From: Mucilaginibacter boryungensis
GTDB taxonomy: Bacteria > Bacteroidota > Bacteroidia > Sphingobacteriales > Sphingobacteriaceae
Assembly: GCF_015221995.1 (NCBI RefSeq)
Contig: NZ_JADFFM010000001.1
Coordinates: forward strand, 992,001 to 1,056,000
DNA: 64,000 nucleotides
Direction: 5' to 3'
Part shown: positions 42,016 through 49,585 of the stretch, piece after piece
Layout: the number at the start of each line of letters is the position of its first letter
Position numbering within the stretch: the stretch's first letter is position 1
Notes under the pieces: generated by a model
Database searches by the model: none
What the model saw: the letters and a program-made list of their open reading frames with translations, nothing else
Told to the model about the DNA's origin: nothing
Program-made: the position numbers and the translations under genes

Positions 42016-42170
42016 TAAAAATTATCTAAAAACATGATATAAATCATATTTTTATAGTTTTTATAATGTATTTTATTAAATAAACATGATTAATATAATA
42101 TAAAGAAAATCGCCAATTATTAATAATTAATTTTGGATGCGAATATTTATATTGCAATTTACACCCCTAT

Positions 42171-42863
42171 ATGGATATCAAAACGCAGGGATGCGATCTG
42201 CAAAGTTGTTTTTTGTGCCGCCTTTGTTTAAAAGACTGGTTACCGGCTATTGCTGCTAATAAAACCACCATTAAAGTGAAGCGGGGTCAGCAGTTATTTA
42301 AAGAAGGTGATGCGGCCACAGGCATATACTTTGTAAACTCGGGCATAGTAAAAGTACATAAACGCTGGGATGCAGATAAAGAATTGATCATCCGCTTTGC
42401 CAAGCAAGGCGGTATGCTGGGTATTATGAGTTTAGGCGAAAACCTGACCTACCCGGTAAGCGCCACTGTGCTGGAAAGCGGCGCAGTGTGTTTTATTAGC
42501 CTGGAGTTTTTTGAATCGACACTAAAGGTTAACAGCGACATTACCTACCAGTTACTGCTGTTTTTTGCTGCCGAATTGCGCGAATCGGAAAAAAGGATGC
42601 GCAACCTGGCCCATATGCCGGTGAAGGGCCGTATAGCCCAGGCGCTTATCAATCTGCAAAAGCAATTTGGCCTAAACCAGGATGGATATATTGAAATTGA
42701 CCTGACCCGCCAGGACCTGGCATCGTTTGCGGGGGCTACCTACGAAACGGTTTTCCGTATGCTGAATGAGATGGTAAAAGATGGGTTACTGAGCACTAAC
42801 GGAAAGTATATTAAAATTGTTAATACAGCGGGCGTAATGGCTTTGGTAGAAGAGCAGGAATAA
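42171..42863 (+). CDS. Crp/Fnr-family regulator with N-terminal four-cysteine cluster
   Basis: 230 residues. A cyclic-nucleotide-binding-type beta barrel ([28 protein letters not shown] ... [29 protein letters not shown]) is followed by a dimer helix and a winged helix-turn-helix ([31 protein letters not shown]). The first 20 residues contain Cys8, Cys13, Cys16 and Cys19 ([13 protein letters not shown]), a spacing suited to an iron-sulfur cluster or zinc site, as in FNR-type oxygen sensors. It lies 83 bases upstream of the cbpA/cbpM pair on the same strand, which may be co-regulated. Confidence 0.87.
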   Translation: MDIKTQGCDLQSCFLCRLCLKDWLPAIAANKTTIKVKRGQQLFKEGDAATGIYFVNSGIVKVHKRWDADKELIIRFAKQGGMLGIMSLGENLTYPVSATVLESGAVCFISLEFFESTLKVNSDITYQLLLFFAAELRESEKRMRNLAHMPVKGRIAQALINLQKQFGLNQDGYIEIDLTRQDLASFAGATYETVFRMLNEMVKDGLLSTNGKYIKIVNTAGVMALVEEQE

Positions 42864-42945
42864 ATATAATCGCCGTCATATTTTCTCAATTTATAAAAAC
42901 TTACTTTGCAGAGTTTTCGTTTACTATTTATTACAACCTAAAGGC

Positions 42946-43863
42946 ATGGCTTTTATTGATTATTATAAAATTTTAGGGGTCGAAAAAAACGCTGACGAGA
43001 AAAGTATTAAAGCCGCTTATCGTAAACTGGCACGCAAACTGCACCCCGACCTTAACCCTAACGACCCAAACGCAAGCAAGAAATTCCAGGAGCTGAACGA
43101 AGCTAATGAAGTACTGAGCGACCCGGTAAAACGCAAAAAATACGACCAATACGGCGAAAACTGGCAGCATGCCGATCAGTACGAGCAGGCACGCCAGCAA
43201 CAACGGTCGGCCTATGGTAACCAGGGTGGCAACGCTTACCAGACAGGCGGCTTTGAAGGCTTTGGCGGCGATGCCGATTTCTCGGAGTTTTTCAATTCCA
43301 TGTTTGGCGGCGCGGCCAATGGAGGCGGCGGTCGCAGGCAGGCGGCTTATCGCGGGCAGGACTTTAATGCCGAATTGCAACTGAGCTTGCGTGATATTGC
43401 TGAAACGCACAAGCGTACGCTAACTGTAAACGGTAAACAGATCCGTATGACCATCCCGGCAGGGGTGGAGAACGGGCAGACCATAAAAATTGCAGGCCAT
43501 GGCGGCCCGGGCAGAAACAACGGCCCGGCGGGCGATCTCTACATCACCTTTGTAATCCCTAACGATCCCGATTTTAAACGCAGCGGGTTCGATTTGTACC
43601 GTACCATAAAGGTTGATCTGTACACTGCTGTGCTTGGCGGCGAGATAACCGCCGATACACTGAACGGTAAGGTTAAGCTGAAACTGAAGCCCGAAACCCA
43701 GCAGGGCACTAAAGTGAAATTAAAGGGCAAAGGGTTACCGGTATATAAAAAAGCCGATCAGTTTGGCGATTTGTACCTTACCTATGATATCCAGGTACCG
43801 CAGAACCTGACCGATAAACAACGCGAATTATTTGAAGAACTGGCTAAAACCACTAAACACTAA
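42946..43863 (+). CDS. cbpA: CbpA-type DnaJ-like co-chaperone
   Basis: 305 residues. The J domain is at 1-70 with the HPD motif at 33-35 ([13 protein letters not shown]), a G/F-rich linker runs to about 130, and a C-terminal DnaJ peptide-binding domain follows ([43 protein letters not shown]). There is no CxxCxGxG zinc finger, so it is the CbpA/type II kind that activates DnaK-type Hsp70. It precedes cbpM by 3 bases, the conserved pairing. A near-match promoter box TTACTTTGC lies at 42901. Confidence 0.93.
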   Translation: MAFIDYYKILGVEKNADEKSIKAAYRKLARKLHPDLNPNDPNASKKFQELNEANEVLSDPVKRKKYDQYGENWQHADQYEQARQQQRSAYGNQGGNAYQTGGFEGFGGDADFSEFFNSMFGGAANGGGGRRQAAYRGQDFNAELQLSLRDIAETHKRTLTVNGKQIRMTIPAGVENGQTIKIAGHGGPGRNNGPAGDLYITFVIPNDPDFKRSGFDLYRTIKVDLYTAVLGGEITADTLNGKVKLKLKPETQQGTKVKLKGKGLPVYKKADQFGDLYLTYDIQVPQNLTDKQRELFEELAKTTKH

Positions 43864-43866
43864 GCC

Positions 43867-44163
43867 ATGGCAACAAAAAATATGATACCCGCCGATGAAG
43901 TGTTAACCCATCACCAGGTAGAACAAACTTTTATACATGAGTTAAAGGATGAGGGCCTGATCCATATTAACATTGTGAATAAAAAAACATTTATCCCGGC
44001 TGAAGATTTGCCTATGCTGGAAAAGATGATCAACCTGCACCGCGATCTGGATATTAACGTAGCCGGACTTGCCTCTATAACCCACCTGTTGCAGCGTGTA
44101 GATGAACTGCATAACGAGTTGTGGCGGTTGCGTAACAGGTTACGTATGTACGAGGAGGAGTAA
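43867..44163 (+). CDS. cbpM: Chaperone modulator CbpM
   Basis: 98 residues, a MerR-like helix-turn-helix N-terminal part (LTHHQVEQTFIHELKDEGLIHI) and a helical C-terminal part (MLEKMINLHRDLDINVAGLASITHLLQRVDELHNELWRLRNRLRMYEE). CbpM binds the J domain of CbpA and inhibits it in E. coli. It is 3 bases downstream of the cbpA gene, the expected operon partner. Half of a family B repeat follows the stop. Confidence 0.9.
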   Translation: MATKNMIPADEVLTHHQVEQTFIHELKDEGLIHINIVNKKTFIPAEDLPMLEKMINLHRDLDINVAGLASITHLLQRVDELHNELWRLRNRLRMYEEE

Positions 44164-44175
44164 ATTAGGATATCG

Positions 44176-44196
44176 GACCTCGTTCGAAAATGACAT
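44176..44196. repeat. Half copy of family B repeat
   Basis: CCTCGTTCGAAAATGACA matches the right end of the family B elements (CCTCGTTCGAAATGACA) with one extra A and no left partner. It lies between cbpM and the convergent crotonase gene. Confidence 0.6.
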
Positions 44197-44202
44197 TTTT
44201 TA

Positions 44203-44979
44203 TTAACGCTTCCCGCCTAAAAAGCCCCCGAGTGCTTTCTGGGTAAAATCAGACAATACCAATTCGCCGCTAATAGCTGCACGTTTGGCCAGCAGGTCGT
44301 CCCAATCTTCGGTACCTTCCCACATAATTTGTTTCAGGCCTTCCAGCGCGCCCGGGTGGTAGGAAGCCAGCTTTTGTACCAAGGCATCAATAGCTTCATC
44401 TAAAGCGCTTATATCAGGGTAAACCTCATTATATAAACCTTTCTGCTGTGCCCATAGCGCTGATTGAAAATCAGTAGCCCGGATAGTTAATTGTGAGAAT
44501 GCGGGCAACCCGACCTTACGGATAACCACCGGCGAGATTACAAAGGGGCCTATGCCAATAGCTAATTCGCTTAATTTTATGGCTGCGGCTTCCGTAGCCA
44601 GACAATAATCGGCTGCGGCGGCTAACCCAACCCCCCCGCCTACAGCTTTGCCCTGCACACGGGCAATAATTATCTTGCCCGATTTTCGGCAGGCGTTTAT
44701 TACGTTGGCAAAACCGCTAAAAAATTCAGCGCCGCTTTGTTTATCTTTTAATTGCAGTAGTTCATCAAAGCTAGCACCGGCGCAAAATGTGCGGTCGCCC
44801 GCGCTTTTTAGCAAAATAACGCGGGTAGCGTTATCATCGCCTGCTGTTTGTATTGCGTTGGTTAATTGGCGCAGCAAATTGGCCGGTAACGAGTTTTGCG
44901 CAGGATGAAAAAATATAATAGTAGTAACACCCTGGCTATCTGTCGACGATTGAACATAACCATTTGCTGTATCGCTCAT
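44203..44979 (-). CDS. Enoyl-CoA hydratase/isomerase (crotonase) family protein
   Basis: 258 residues. The crotonase core is clear: TTIIFFHPAQNSLPANLLRQLTNAI, FCAGASFDELLQ (oxyanion hole) and ARVQGKAVGGGVGLAAAADYCLATEAAAIKLSELAIGIGPF. Of the two glutamates of true enoyl-CoA hydratases, the second (SELAIG) is present but the first is replaced by Gly in GGGVGLA, so hydration by the standard mechanism is unlikely. An isomerase, methylglutaconyl-like hydratase or other CoA chemistry is possible. No acyl-CoA pathway genes are adjacent. Confidence 0.85.
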   Translation of the reverse strand: MSDTANGYVQSSTDSQGVTTIIFFHPAQNSLPANLLRQLTNAIQTAGDDNATRVILLKSAGDRTFCAGASFDELLQLKDKQSGAEFFSGFANVINACRKSGKIIIARVQGKAVGGGVGLAAAADYCLATEAAAIKLSELAIGIGPFVISPVVIRKVGLPAFSQLTIRATDFQSALWAQQKGLYNEVYPDISALDEAIDALVQKLASYHPGALEGLKQIMWEGTEDWDDLLAKRAAISGELVLSDFTQKALGGFLGGKR

Positions 44980-45168
44980 AAAAACAGTATTTACAATTGC
45001 GGTACTAATATCTGCAGATTATAATGCAAGTGCAACATTATGCACGGTATTTTCGTACAAGGTAATTTTAGAAGATCTAATTTAATATTAAGAAAATTTC
45101 GTATTCTAATTTAAACAGTTATCTTTGATAACATCACATCTATTAACTAATAATAAATATTTACCTGA

Positions 45169-45525
45169 GTGAAAATCGTTGTAATTGAGGATAATCCAGA
45201 TATTATGGATGTGGTGGATTATGTATTAACCAGCGATGGACACGAGCTGATCCCTTGTAAAGACGGGAGTATTGAATCTGAACTTGGCGACATAAAGCCC
45301 GACCTGGTATTTATTGATGAGTATTTACCGGTAAAAAGAGGCAGTGATATTTGCAAACACATTAAAACCAGCCCACACTTACGGCATTTACCGGTGGTAT
45401 TAATTTCTACTGTGCCCAATATTGGCAAAATAGCCAAACAAAGCGGTGCCGATGCCTATCTTGAAAAGCCTTTTGAACTAAGCGATCTAATTGCGCTTAC
45501 CCATAAATTTATACCAACAGCGTAG
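45169..45525 (+). CDS. Receiver-only response regulator 1
   Basis: 118 residues, a single receiver domain with no output domain. Acidic pocket Glu7-Asp8, phospho-acceptor Asp50 (DLVFIDEYLPV), conserved Lys100 (AYLEKPF). The start is GTG at 45169 (MKIVVIEDN); no ATG lies upstream. It is convergent with the XRE gene, the stops being 4 bases apart. Two more receiver-only genes follow within 2 kb and no histidine kinase is in the window, so signalling partners are elsewhere. Confidence 0.9.
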   Translation: MKIVVIEDNPDIMDVVDYVLTSDGHELIPCKDGSIESELGDIKPDLVFIDEYLPVKRGSDICKHIKTSPHLRHLPVVLISTVPNIGKIAKQSGADAYLEKPFELSDLIALTHKFIPTA

Positions 45526-45529
45526 CCCG

Positions 45530-45775
45530 TTAATCGTGAGGTAGGTTTGGTATCTTAAGTAATTCATTGGGGTCAATATCCAGGGCTTTACCCAAGGCTG
45601 CAATAGTTGTTAGTTTGGCATTTACCCGACCATTCTCAATACGGTATATTTGCGAAAGTTCCATATCGGCCATACGGGCTAATTTATCCATCGATAATTT
45701 TCGTTGCAGGCGTAGTTTTTTAAGATTACGGCCAAATACTTTGGTTACTTCTTCTTCCGGCAGTTGGAAAAACAT
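45530..45775 (-). CDS. XRE-family helix-turn-helix regulator
   Basis: 81 residues, essentially one XRE domain: FGRNLKKLRLQRKLSMDKLARMADMELSQIYRIENGRVNAKLTTIAALGKALDIDPNELL, with the recognition helix in MELSQIYRIENGRVN. A small DNA-binding protein with no effector domain. It lies inside the receiver-only cluster, convergent with regulator 1 and with a TATATTTGC box 32 bases upstream. Regulation of the neighbouring receiver genes is possible but not shown. Confidence 0.9.
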   Translation of the reverse strand: MFFQLPEEEVTKVFGRNLKKLRLQRKLSMDKLARMADMELSQIYRIENGRVNAKLTTIAALGKALDIDPNELLKIPNLPHD

Positions 45776-46076
45776 AAGGTATATTTAAATAGGTGATTGA
45801 GGCTTGGCAAATATACATTTACCGTTAAAATTTAACTATCAAACGTTTTTTTATACTATAAATTTTATGCAGAATAAAAATTTATTGCCCTAAAAAACGG
45901 GATGCATTGAAAATTAATATGATGTGGTAAAAATGCTGCATAATATGTGTTTATAATAATGCAATATATTTTATAACAATAGGTTGTAGTAATAAATAGG
46001 CCATTTTATAGGTACACCCCTGCTATCGCGTAAAAATGCTATTATTTGGCATGCCTATTGCAAGCAGTTCAGTATC
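45776..46076. other. AT-rich divergent intergenic region
   Basis: 301 bases between the XRE start and receiver regulator 2. It is AT-rich; apart from the -7 box at 45807-45815 no hairpin, RNA gene or exact second promoter box was recognised. Confidence 0.4.
45807..45815 (-). promoter_or_regulatory. -7 box for XRE gene
   Basis: On the minus strand TATATTTGC is an exact TAnnTTTGC match upstream of the ATG at 45775. Confidence 0.55.
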
Positions 46077-46448
46077 ATGGAAAAGGAAAAAAGGATATTA
46101 GTGGTGGATGATGATCCGGGTATTCTGGAGATGCTTGGCGAAGTGCTTTCCTATTATGGCTACAAAGTAAGTACGCTATCCCGTGGCGACAAAATATTTG
46201 ATCGTATTAATGAATATCACCCCGATTTAATTTTAATGGATATTATGCTGGCCGGAATGGATGGCCGGACAATATGCCGTGATATTAAATCGGTTGAAAA
46301 CAGCGGTAATATTCCTATTATCCTTATCTCTGCCTCAGAGAATGATGCATCGTGGTTAAACAGAGAAGGTGCGCCCAACGATTTTCTACCCAAACCATTC
46401 GATCTGGACTTCCTTATGAAAAAAATTGAGCATCAACTGGCAGCTTAA
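46077..46448 (+). CDS. Receiver-only response regulator 2
   Basis: 123 residues, one receiver domain. Acidic pocket in VVDDDPG, phospho-acceptor Asp55 (DLILMDIMLAGMDG), conserved Lys106 (DFLPKPFD). No DNA-binding or enzymatic domain is attached. It is 38-40 percent similar by eye to regulators 1 and 3 at the core motifs but differs elsewhere, so the three look like old duplicates. Single-domain regulators usually act as phosphorelay shuttles or bind partner proteins. Confidence 0.9.
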   Translation: MEKEKRILVVDDDPGILEMLGEVLSYYGYKVSTLSRGDKIFDRINEYHPDLILMDIMLAGMDGRTICRDIKSVENSGNIPIILISASENDASWLNREGAPNDFLPKPFDLDFLMKKIEHQLAA

Positions 46449-46710
46449 TAATTAATTGTACCTCCTTCAATATAGCATTAACCATTTCAGCCTTGTTTAT
46501 GCTATCCCGATATTATATTGTATATTATTACACGAGTTTTTATTATAAGTTAATAAAATAAATTATTTTAACTTGAAATTGCATGATAATAAAATTATAA
46601 TTATTATTGCGTTGCATTTTAAACTACACGGTTAAATATATTAACGCAGTTTTCCGATACTTCAAATAGCAAATAATCATTCAACACCTGCCTGTAGGCC
46701 ATTGCAATAA

Positions 46711-47076
46711 ATGTTAAAACGTATTTTGGTACTGGACGATAACCAGGACATATTAGAGGTTGTAAACGAGGTTTTGGCCTACGAAAATTTTGACGTGCAT
46801 GCCACATCAAACAGTGAGGGTATTATAGCAGTAACCGAAGCCTACAACCCCGACCTGATTATTTTAGATTATCGCCTAAACAATGCCAACGGCGGCGAAA
46901 TTTGCCACGAGTTGAAATCGCACCCTAAATTTAAACACATCCCAGTTATTATTTTCTCCGCTTATATTAACCTTAGTATTGATTATGCTAAATACGGCTG
47001 TGATGCTGTGATCTCTAAACCGTTCGACCTGTCGCAATTGATAGAAACCGTTAACGGGTTAATTACTAAGGTATAA
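46711..47076 (+). CDS. Receiver-only response regulator 3
   Basis: 121 residues, one receiver domain. Acidic pocket Asp9-Asp10 (ILVLDDNQD), phospho-acceptor Asp53 (DLIILDYRLNNANGG), conserved Lys103 (AVISKPFDLSQL). No output domain. It is 262 bases after regulator 2 on the same strand, so probably has its own promoter, though none matching the consensus was found. It is followed by a convergent ypdA. Confidence 0.9.
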   Translation: MLKRILVLDDNQDILEVVNEVLAYENFDVHATSNSEGIIAVTEAYNPDLIILDYRLNNANGGEICHELKSHPKFKHIPVIIFSAYINLSIDYAKYGCDAVISKPFDLSQLIETVNGLITKV

Positions 47077-47160
47077 TCAGCTACCTACCTTATGCCCGAC
47101 TTGCTTCGGCATCTCCCTTGCCAAATACCCCGAAAAATCTGAATGACGTTTGACAGATAA

Positions 47161-48120
47161 TTATTGCTTTTGTACAATATTGTTGATGATCATATCCGCA
47201 TGTACGCGCGAATTCTCGATGAACCACAGATGCGTATCCATGCCCCCGCAAACAACACCAGCCAGGTAAACGCCTTTCCGATTGGTTTCCATCGTTTCAG
47301 GATTATAATGGGGGATGAACTTTTGATCTTCAGACAGACTTATTCCCAGGTTATGCAGAAACTGGAAATTCGGTTTATAACCCGTCATAGCCATTACAAA
47401 ATCATTGGCAAGGGTAATATTACCATCAGGGGTTTTAATCTCAACTTCATGCGGGCGTATAGCAACCACGCTCGAATTAAAATAGGCTTTAATACTGCCT
47501 TCTTTTATCCGGTTTAAAATATCAGGGCGCACCCAATATTTAACACGCTTACTCACCTCATCGCTGCGTATCACCAGCGTCACTTCGGCGCCTTTACGGT
47601 AAGTTTCCAGCGCTACATCAATAGCCGAATTGCTGGAACCAACTACCAGCACTTTTTGTAATGCGTAATAATGCGGGTCCTGGTAGTAATGCTTCACCTT
47701 AGGTAGGTCTTCACCGGGGATATCCATTGTTACCGGGATATCATAAAACCCGGTAGATATAATTACATTTTTAGCCTGATAGGTGGCTTTAGATGTGGTA
47801 ATATCATAATGCCTGCCTTTGTGCTCCATCTTAATCACTTCCTCAAACAAATTAACAGGCAGGTTATAAGAGAAGGCTACGCGACGGTAATATTCAAGCG
47901 CTTCGGTACGGTTAGGGCGTTTGTTAATAGTTATAAAGGGTACGCCGCCAATCTCCAGTTTCTCGGAAGTAGAAAAAAAGGTCATGGTAGCCGGATAATT
48001 GTATAGCGAGTTGACCAGACAGCCTTTCTCTACAATAATAAAGCTCAATCCCGCTTTTTGCGCGGTCAATCCGCAAGCCAGGCCAATAGGGCCACCACCG
48101 ATGATTAATATATCCAGCAT
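47161..48120 (-). CDS. ypdA: YpdA-family putative bacillithiol disulfide reductase
   Basis: 319 residues, a two-dinucleotide-domain flavoprotein. FAD motif IIGGGPIGLACGLTAQ at the N-terminus; NADPH motif VLVVGSSNSAIDVALETYRKG near residue 160; C-terminal GVYLAGVVCGGMDTHLWFIENSR. YpdA reduces bacillithiol disulfide in Firmicutes and is widespread in Bacteroidota; there is no CxxC active site, as expected. It is convergent with receiver regulator 3. A TACATTTGC box ends 3 bases before the ATG, predicting a leaderless mRNA. Confidence 0.9.
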   Translation of the reverse strand: MLDILIIGGGPIGLACGLTAQKAGLSFIIVEKGCLVNSLYNYPATMTFFSTSEKLEIGGVPFITINKRPNRTEALEYYRRVAFSYNLPVNLFEEVIKMEHKGRHYDITTSKATYQAKNVIISTGFYDIPVTMDIPGEDLPKVKHYYQDPHYYALQKVLVVGSSNSAIDVALETYRKGAEVTLVIRSDEVSKRVKYWVRPDILNRIKEGSIKAYFNSSVVAIRPHEVEIKTPDGNITLANDFVMAMTGYKPNFQFLHNLGISLSEDQKFIPHYNPETMETNRKGVYLAGVVCGGMDTHLWFIENSRVHADMIINNIVQKQ

Positions 48121-48123
48121 AAA

Positions 48124-48132
48124 GCAAATGTA
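48124..48132 (-). promoter_or_regulatory. -7 box abutting ypdA start codon
   Basis: The minus strand reads TACATTTGC-TTT-ATG, an exact TAnnTTTGC directly before the start codon, the same layout as the LuxE-like gene. Confidence 0.55.
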
Positions 48133-48140
48133 ATGAAAAC

Positions 48141-48171
48141 AGCAAAGCCTTCAATTACTGAAGGCTTTGCT
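48141..48171 (-). terminator. Terminator of SRP RNA
   Basis: Perfect 13-base arms AGCAAAGCCTTCA and TGAAGGCTTTGCT with a 5-base loop. On the minus strand it ends in GTTTTC and lies 42 bases beyond the SRP RNA 3' end. It could work in both directions. Confidence 0.75.
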
Positions 48172-48213
48172 ATATTATTTTTGTCCCTTTCGGGAGTTAA
48201 TTCCATAAAAAAT

Positions 48214-48309
48214 GGGTAAGCTACTTTTATCGCACCGCTCAACCTTCTACCCTTGCTGTGTTCCCACCCTGGGGGAGTTCAAAAGGAGCTGGTCGTAAAA
48301 GACTTACCC
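48214..48309 (-). ncRNA. ffs: Small signal recognition particle RNA (4.5S type)
   Basis: On the minus strand the sequence folds as one long hairpin closed by GGUAAG (5') and CUUACC (3'). The apex carries the SRP domain IV core GGAA ... AGCA in CAGGGUGGGAACACAGCAAGGG, where Ffh binds. The 3' half, GAGCGGUGCGAUAAAAGUAGCUUACC, resembles Bacteroidota SRP RNAs as I recall them. An exact -7 box lies 4 bases upstream of the proposed 5' end and a strong terminator follows. The RNA guides ribosomes making membrane proteins to the inner membrane. Length is about 96 nucleotides by this reading. Confidence 0.9.
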
Positions 48310-48312
48310 GGG

Positions 48313-48321
48313 GCAAATATA
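48313..48321 (-). promoter_or_regulatory. -7 box for SRP RNA
   Basis: On the minus strand TATATTTGC is an exact match and places transcription start at about 48306-48309, agreeing with the RNA's 5' end. No -33 element is obvious. Confidence 0.65.
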
Positions 48322-48323
48322 GC

Positions 48324-48366
48324 AAAAAAGCCCGCGCGGGGAATAGTTTTTATGCAAAAACTATTC
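48324..48366 (-). terminator. Double hairpin ending transcription into SRP RNA promoter
   Basis: On the minus strand GAATAGTTTTT/AAAAACTATTC (perfect 11-base arms) is followed by the self-complementary CCCCGCGCGGG and a run of six T. It probably ends the transcript of the 48477-48728 gene just before the SRP RNA promoter. Confidence 0.65.
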
Positions 48367-48473
48367 AATGTGCAAATATGCAGATGTGCAGATATGCAAA
48401 TGATTAATTGTCAGGGTACTAAAAATCGAGATAATTTCATCTGCACATTTGCATATACACGCATCTGCACATT
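48367..48473. repeat. Palindromic repeat, family C (TGCAGATGTGCA type)
   Basis: Imperfect 37-base arms. The left arm is AATGTGCAAATATGCAGATG plus continuation and the right arm ends GCATCTGCACATT; both are built from repeated TGCA-rich heptamers. It is related to the 26939-27000 element. It lies 4 bases beyond the stop codon of the next minus-strand gene. Confidence 0.8.
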
Positions 48474-48476
48474 CAT

Positions 48477-48728
48477 TTATGCTGCCTTCTGGAATGGGCT
48501 GGTCTGTACCGGCTCTATCATATAGTTATTCATCAGTTCCTTTTCGGTGATGATCATTTTAAAATCGGTATAGATCATGCCATCCTCAAAAGGATAAACA
48601 ACGTAGCCGCGTTTATTAGCGTCGTATTCGCCTAATTCAAAAAGTTCGTCCTGCGTTTTGCCTTTTATTTTAGCGCCCTGCACTAACTGGTAGGCATCTT
48701 TTATATCGTTAAAAGTGATGTTCTTCAT
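48477..48728 (-). CDS. Small conserved-looking protein, function unknown
   Basis: 83 residues from ATG 48728 (MKNITFNDIKDAYQLVQGAK); another ATG three codons upstream is also possible. Soluble, mixed alpha/beta, with an acidic middle (LGEYDANKRGYVVYPFEDGMIYTDFKMIITEKEL) and no membrane segment or known motif. It lies 107 bases upstream (minus strand sense: downstream) of the ABC cassette end and may be the last gene of that unit. I do not recognise a family. Confidence 0.6.
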   Translation of the reverse strand: MKNITFNDIKDAYQLVQGAKIKGKTQDELFELGEYDANKRGYVVYPFEDGMIYTDFKMIITEKELMNNYMIEPVQTSPFQKAA

Positions 48729-48835
48729 GGTACGCATACCTATACAATTACTTTGCCAATAGGCGGAAAGCAGAAGGCAAAAAGCCTAAAGCAGCATATT
48801 TATAGCTTTTAGCTCTATGCTTTCAGCTTTTCGCT

Positions 48836-49585
48836 TTAAGAGAACCACTCAAACAGGTCATTCTGCGATAAGGCTGCTTTCTTTTCCGAACTCAGGTCGT
48901 GCAAAACAACACCTTCACTCATTTGGATGATGCGGTTGCCGTAAGTAAAAGCATCCTTAAGGTTATGGGTGACCAGAATTGCGGTCAGGTTGAAGTCTTT
49001 AATTAACGTATCGGCCGTTTGCATCACCACCTGTGCCGATCGCGGGTCTAATGCTGCCGATGGCTCATCCAGCAAAAGTATTTTGCAATCGTCCATTACG
49101 CTCATCAGCAAAGTAAGGGCCTGCCGCTGCCCGCCAGAGAGGGTGCCCATCAGCTGTTCGGTTTTGTTTTCAAGGCCCATGTTCAACAGGCTGATCTTTT
49201 CTTTTACCTGCTTTTTAAAAGCTTCGGTAACGCCAATGCCAAAACCTTTGGGCTTAGTGCGTAATGCGGCCAAACGGAAATTATCCAGTATGCTTAGATC
49301 AGGAGCGGTGCCGCTTAGCGGGTTTTGAAACACCCGGGCTATCCATTTACTGCGGTTGTATTCGGCCAGTTTGGTAACATTAGTGCCATCAATACTAATG
49401 ATGCCACTTGTAGGTAAAATACTACCCGATACTAAATTTAATAAGGTTGACTTACCCGAGCCATTCGACCCTACAATAATAACATACTCGCCACTGGCAA
49501 TAGTCAGATTGACGCCGCTAATGGCATGTACCTGGTTAGGCTGACCTTTGTTAAAGGTTTTGTGGAGGTCGGTCAATTGTATCAT
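48836..49585 (-). CDS. ABC transporter ATP-binding protein
   Basis: 249 residues. Walker A VGSNGSGKSTLLNLV, signature motif MGTLSGGQRQALTL, Walker B ILLLDEPSAALDP, and the H-loop VTHNL are all intact. It is the ATPase of a three-gene uptake system with the permease and lipoprotein just upstream; its start overlaps the permease stop by four bases. The cassette resembles the TrpXYZ-type (ABC_sub_bind family) importers. Confidence 0.92.
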   Translation of the reverse strand: MIQLTDLHKTFNKGQPNQVHAISGVNLTIASGEYVIIVGSNGSGKSTLLNLVSGSILPTSGIISIDGTNVTKLAEYNRSKWIARVFQNPLSGTAPDLSILDNFRLAALRTKPKGFGIGVTEAFKKQVKEKISLLNMGLENKTEQLMGTLSGGQRQALTLLMSVMDDCKILLLDEPSAALDPRSAQVVMQTADTLIKDFNLTAILVTHNLKDAFTYGNRIIQMSEGVVLHDLSSEKKAALSQNDLFEWFS

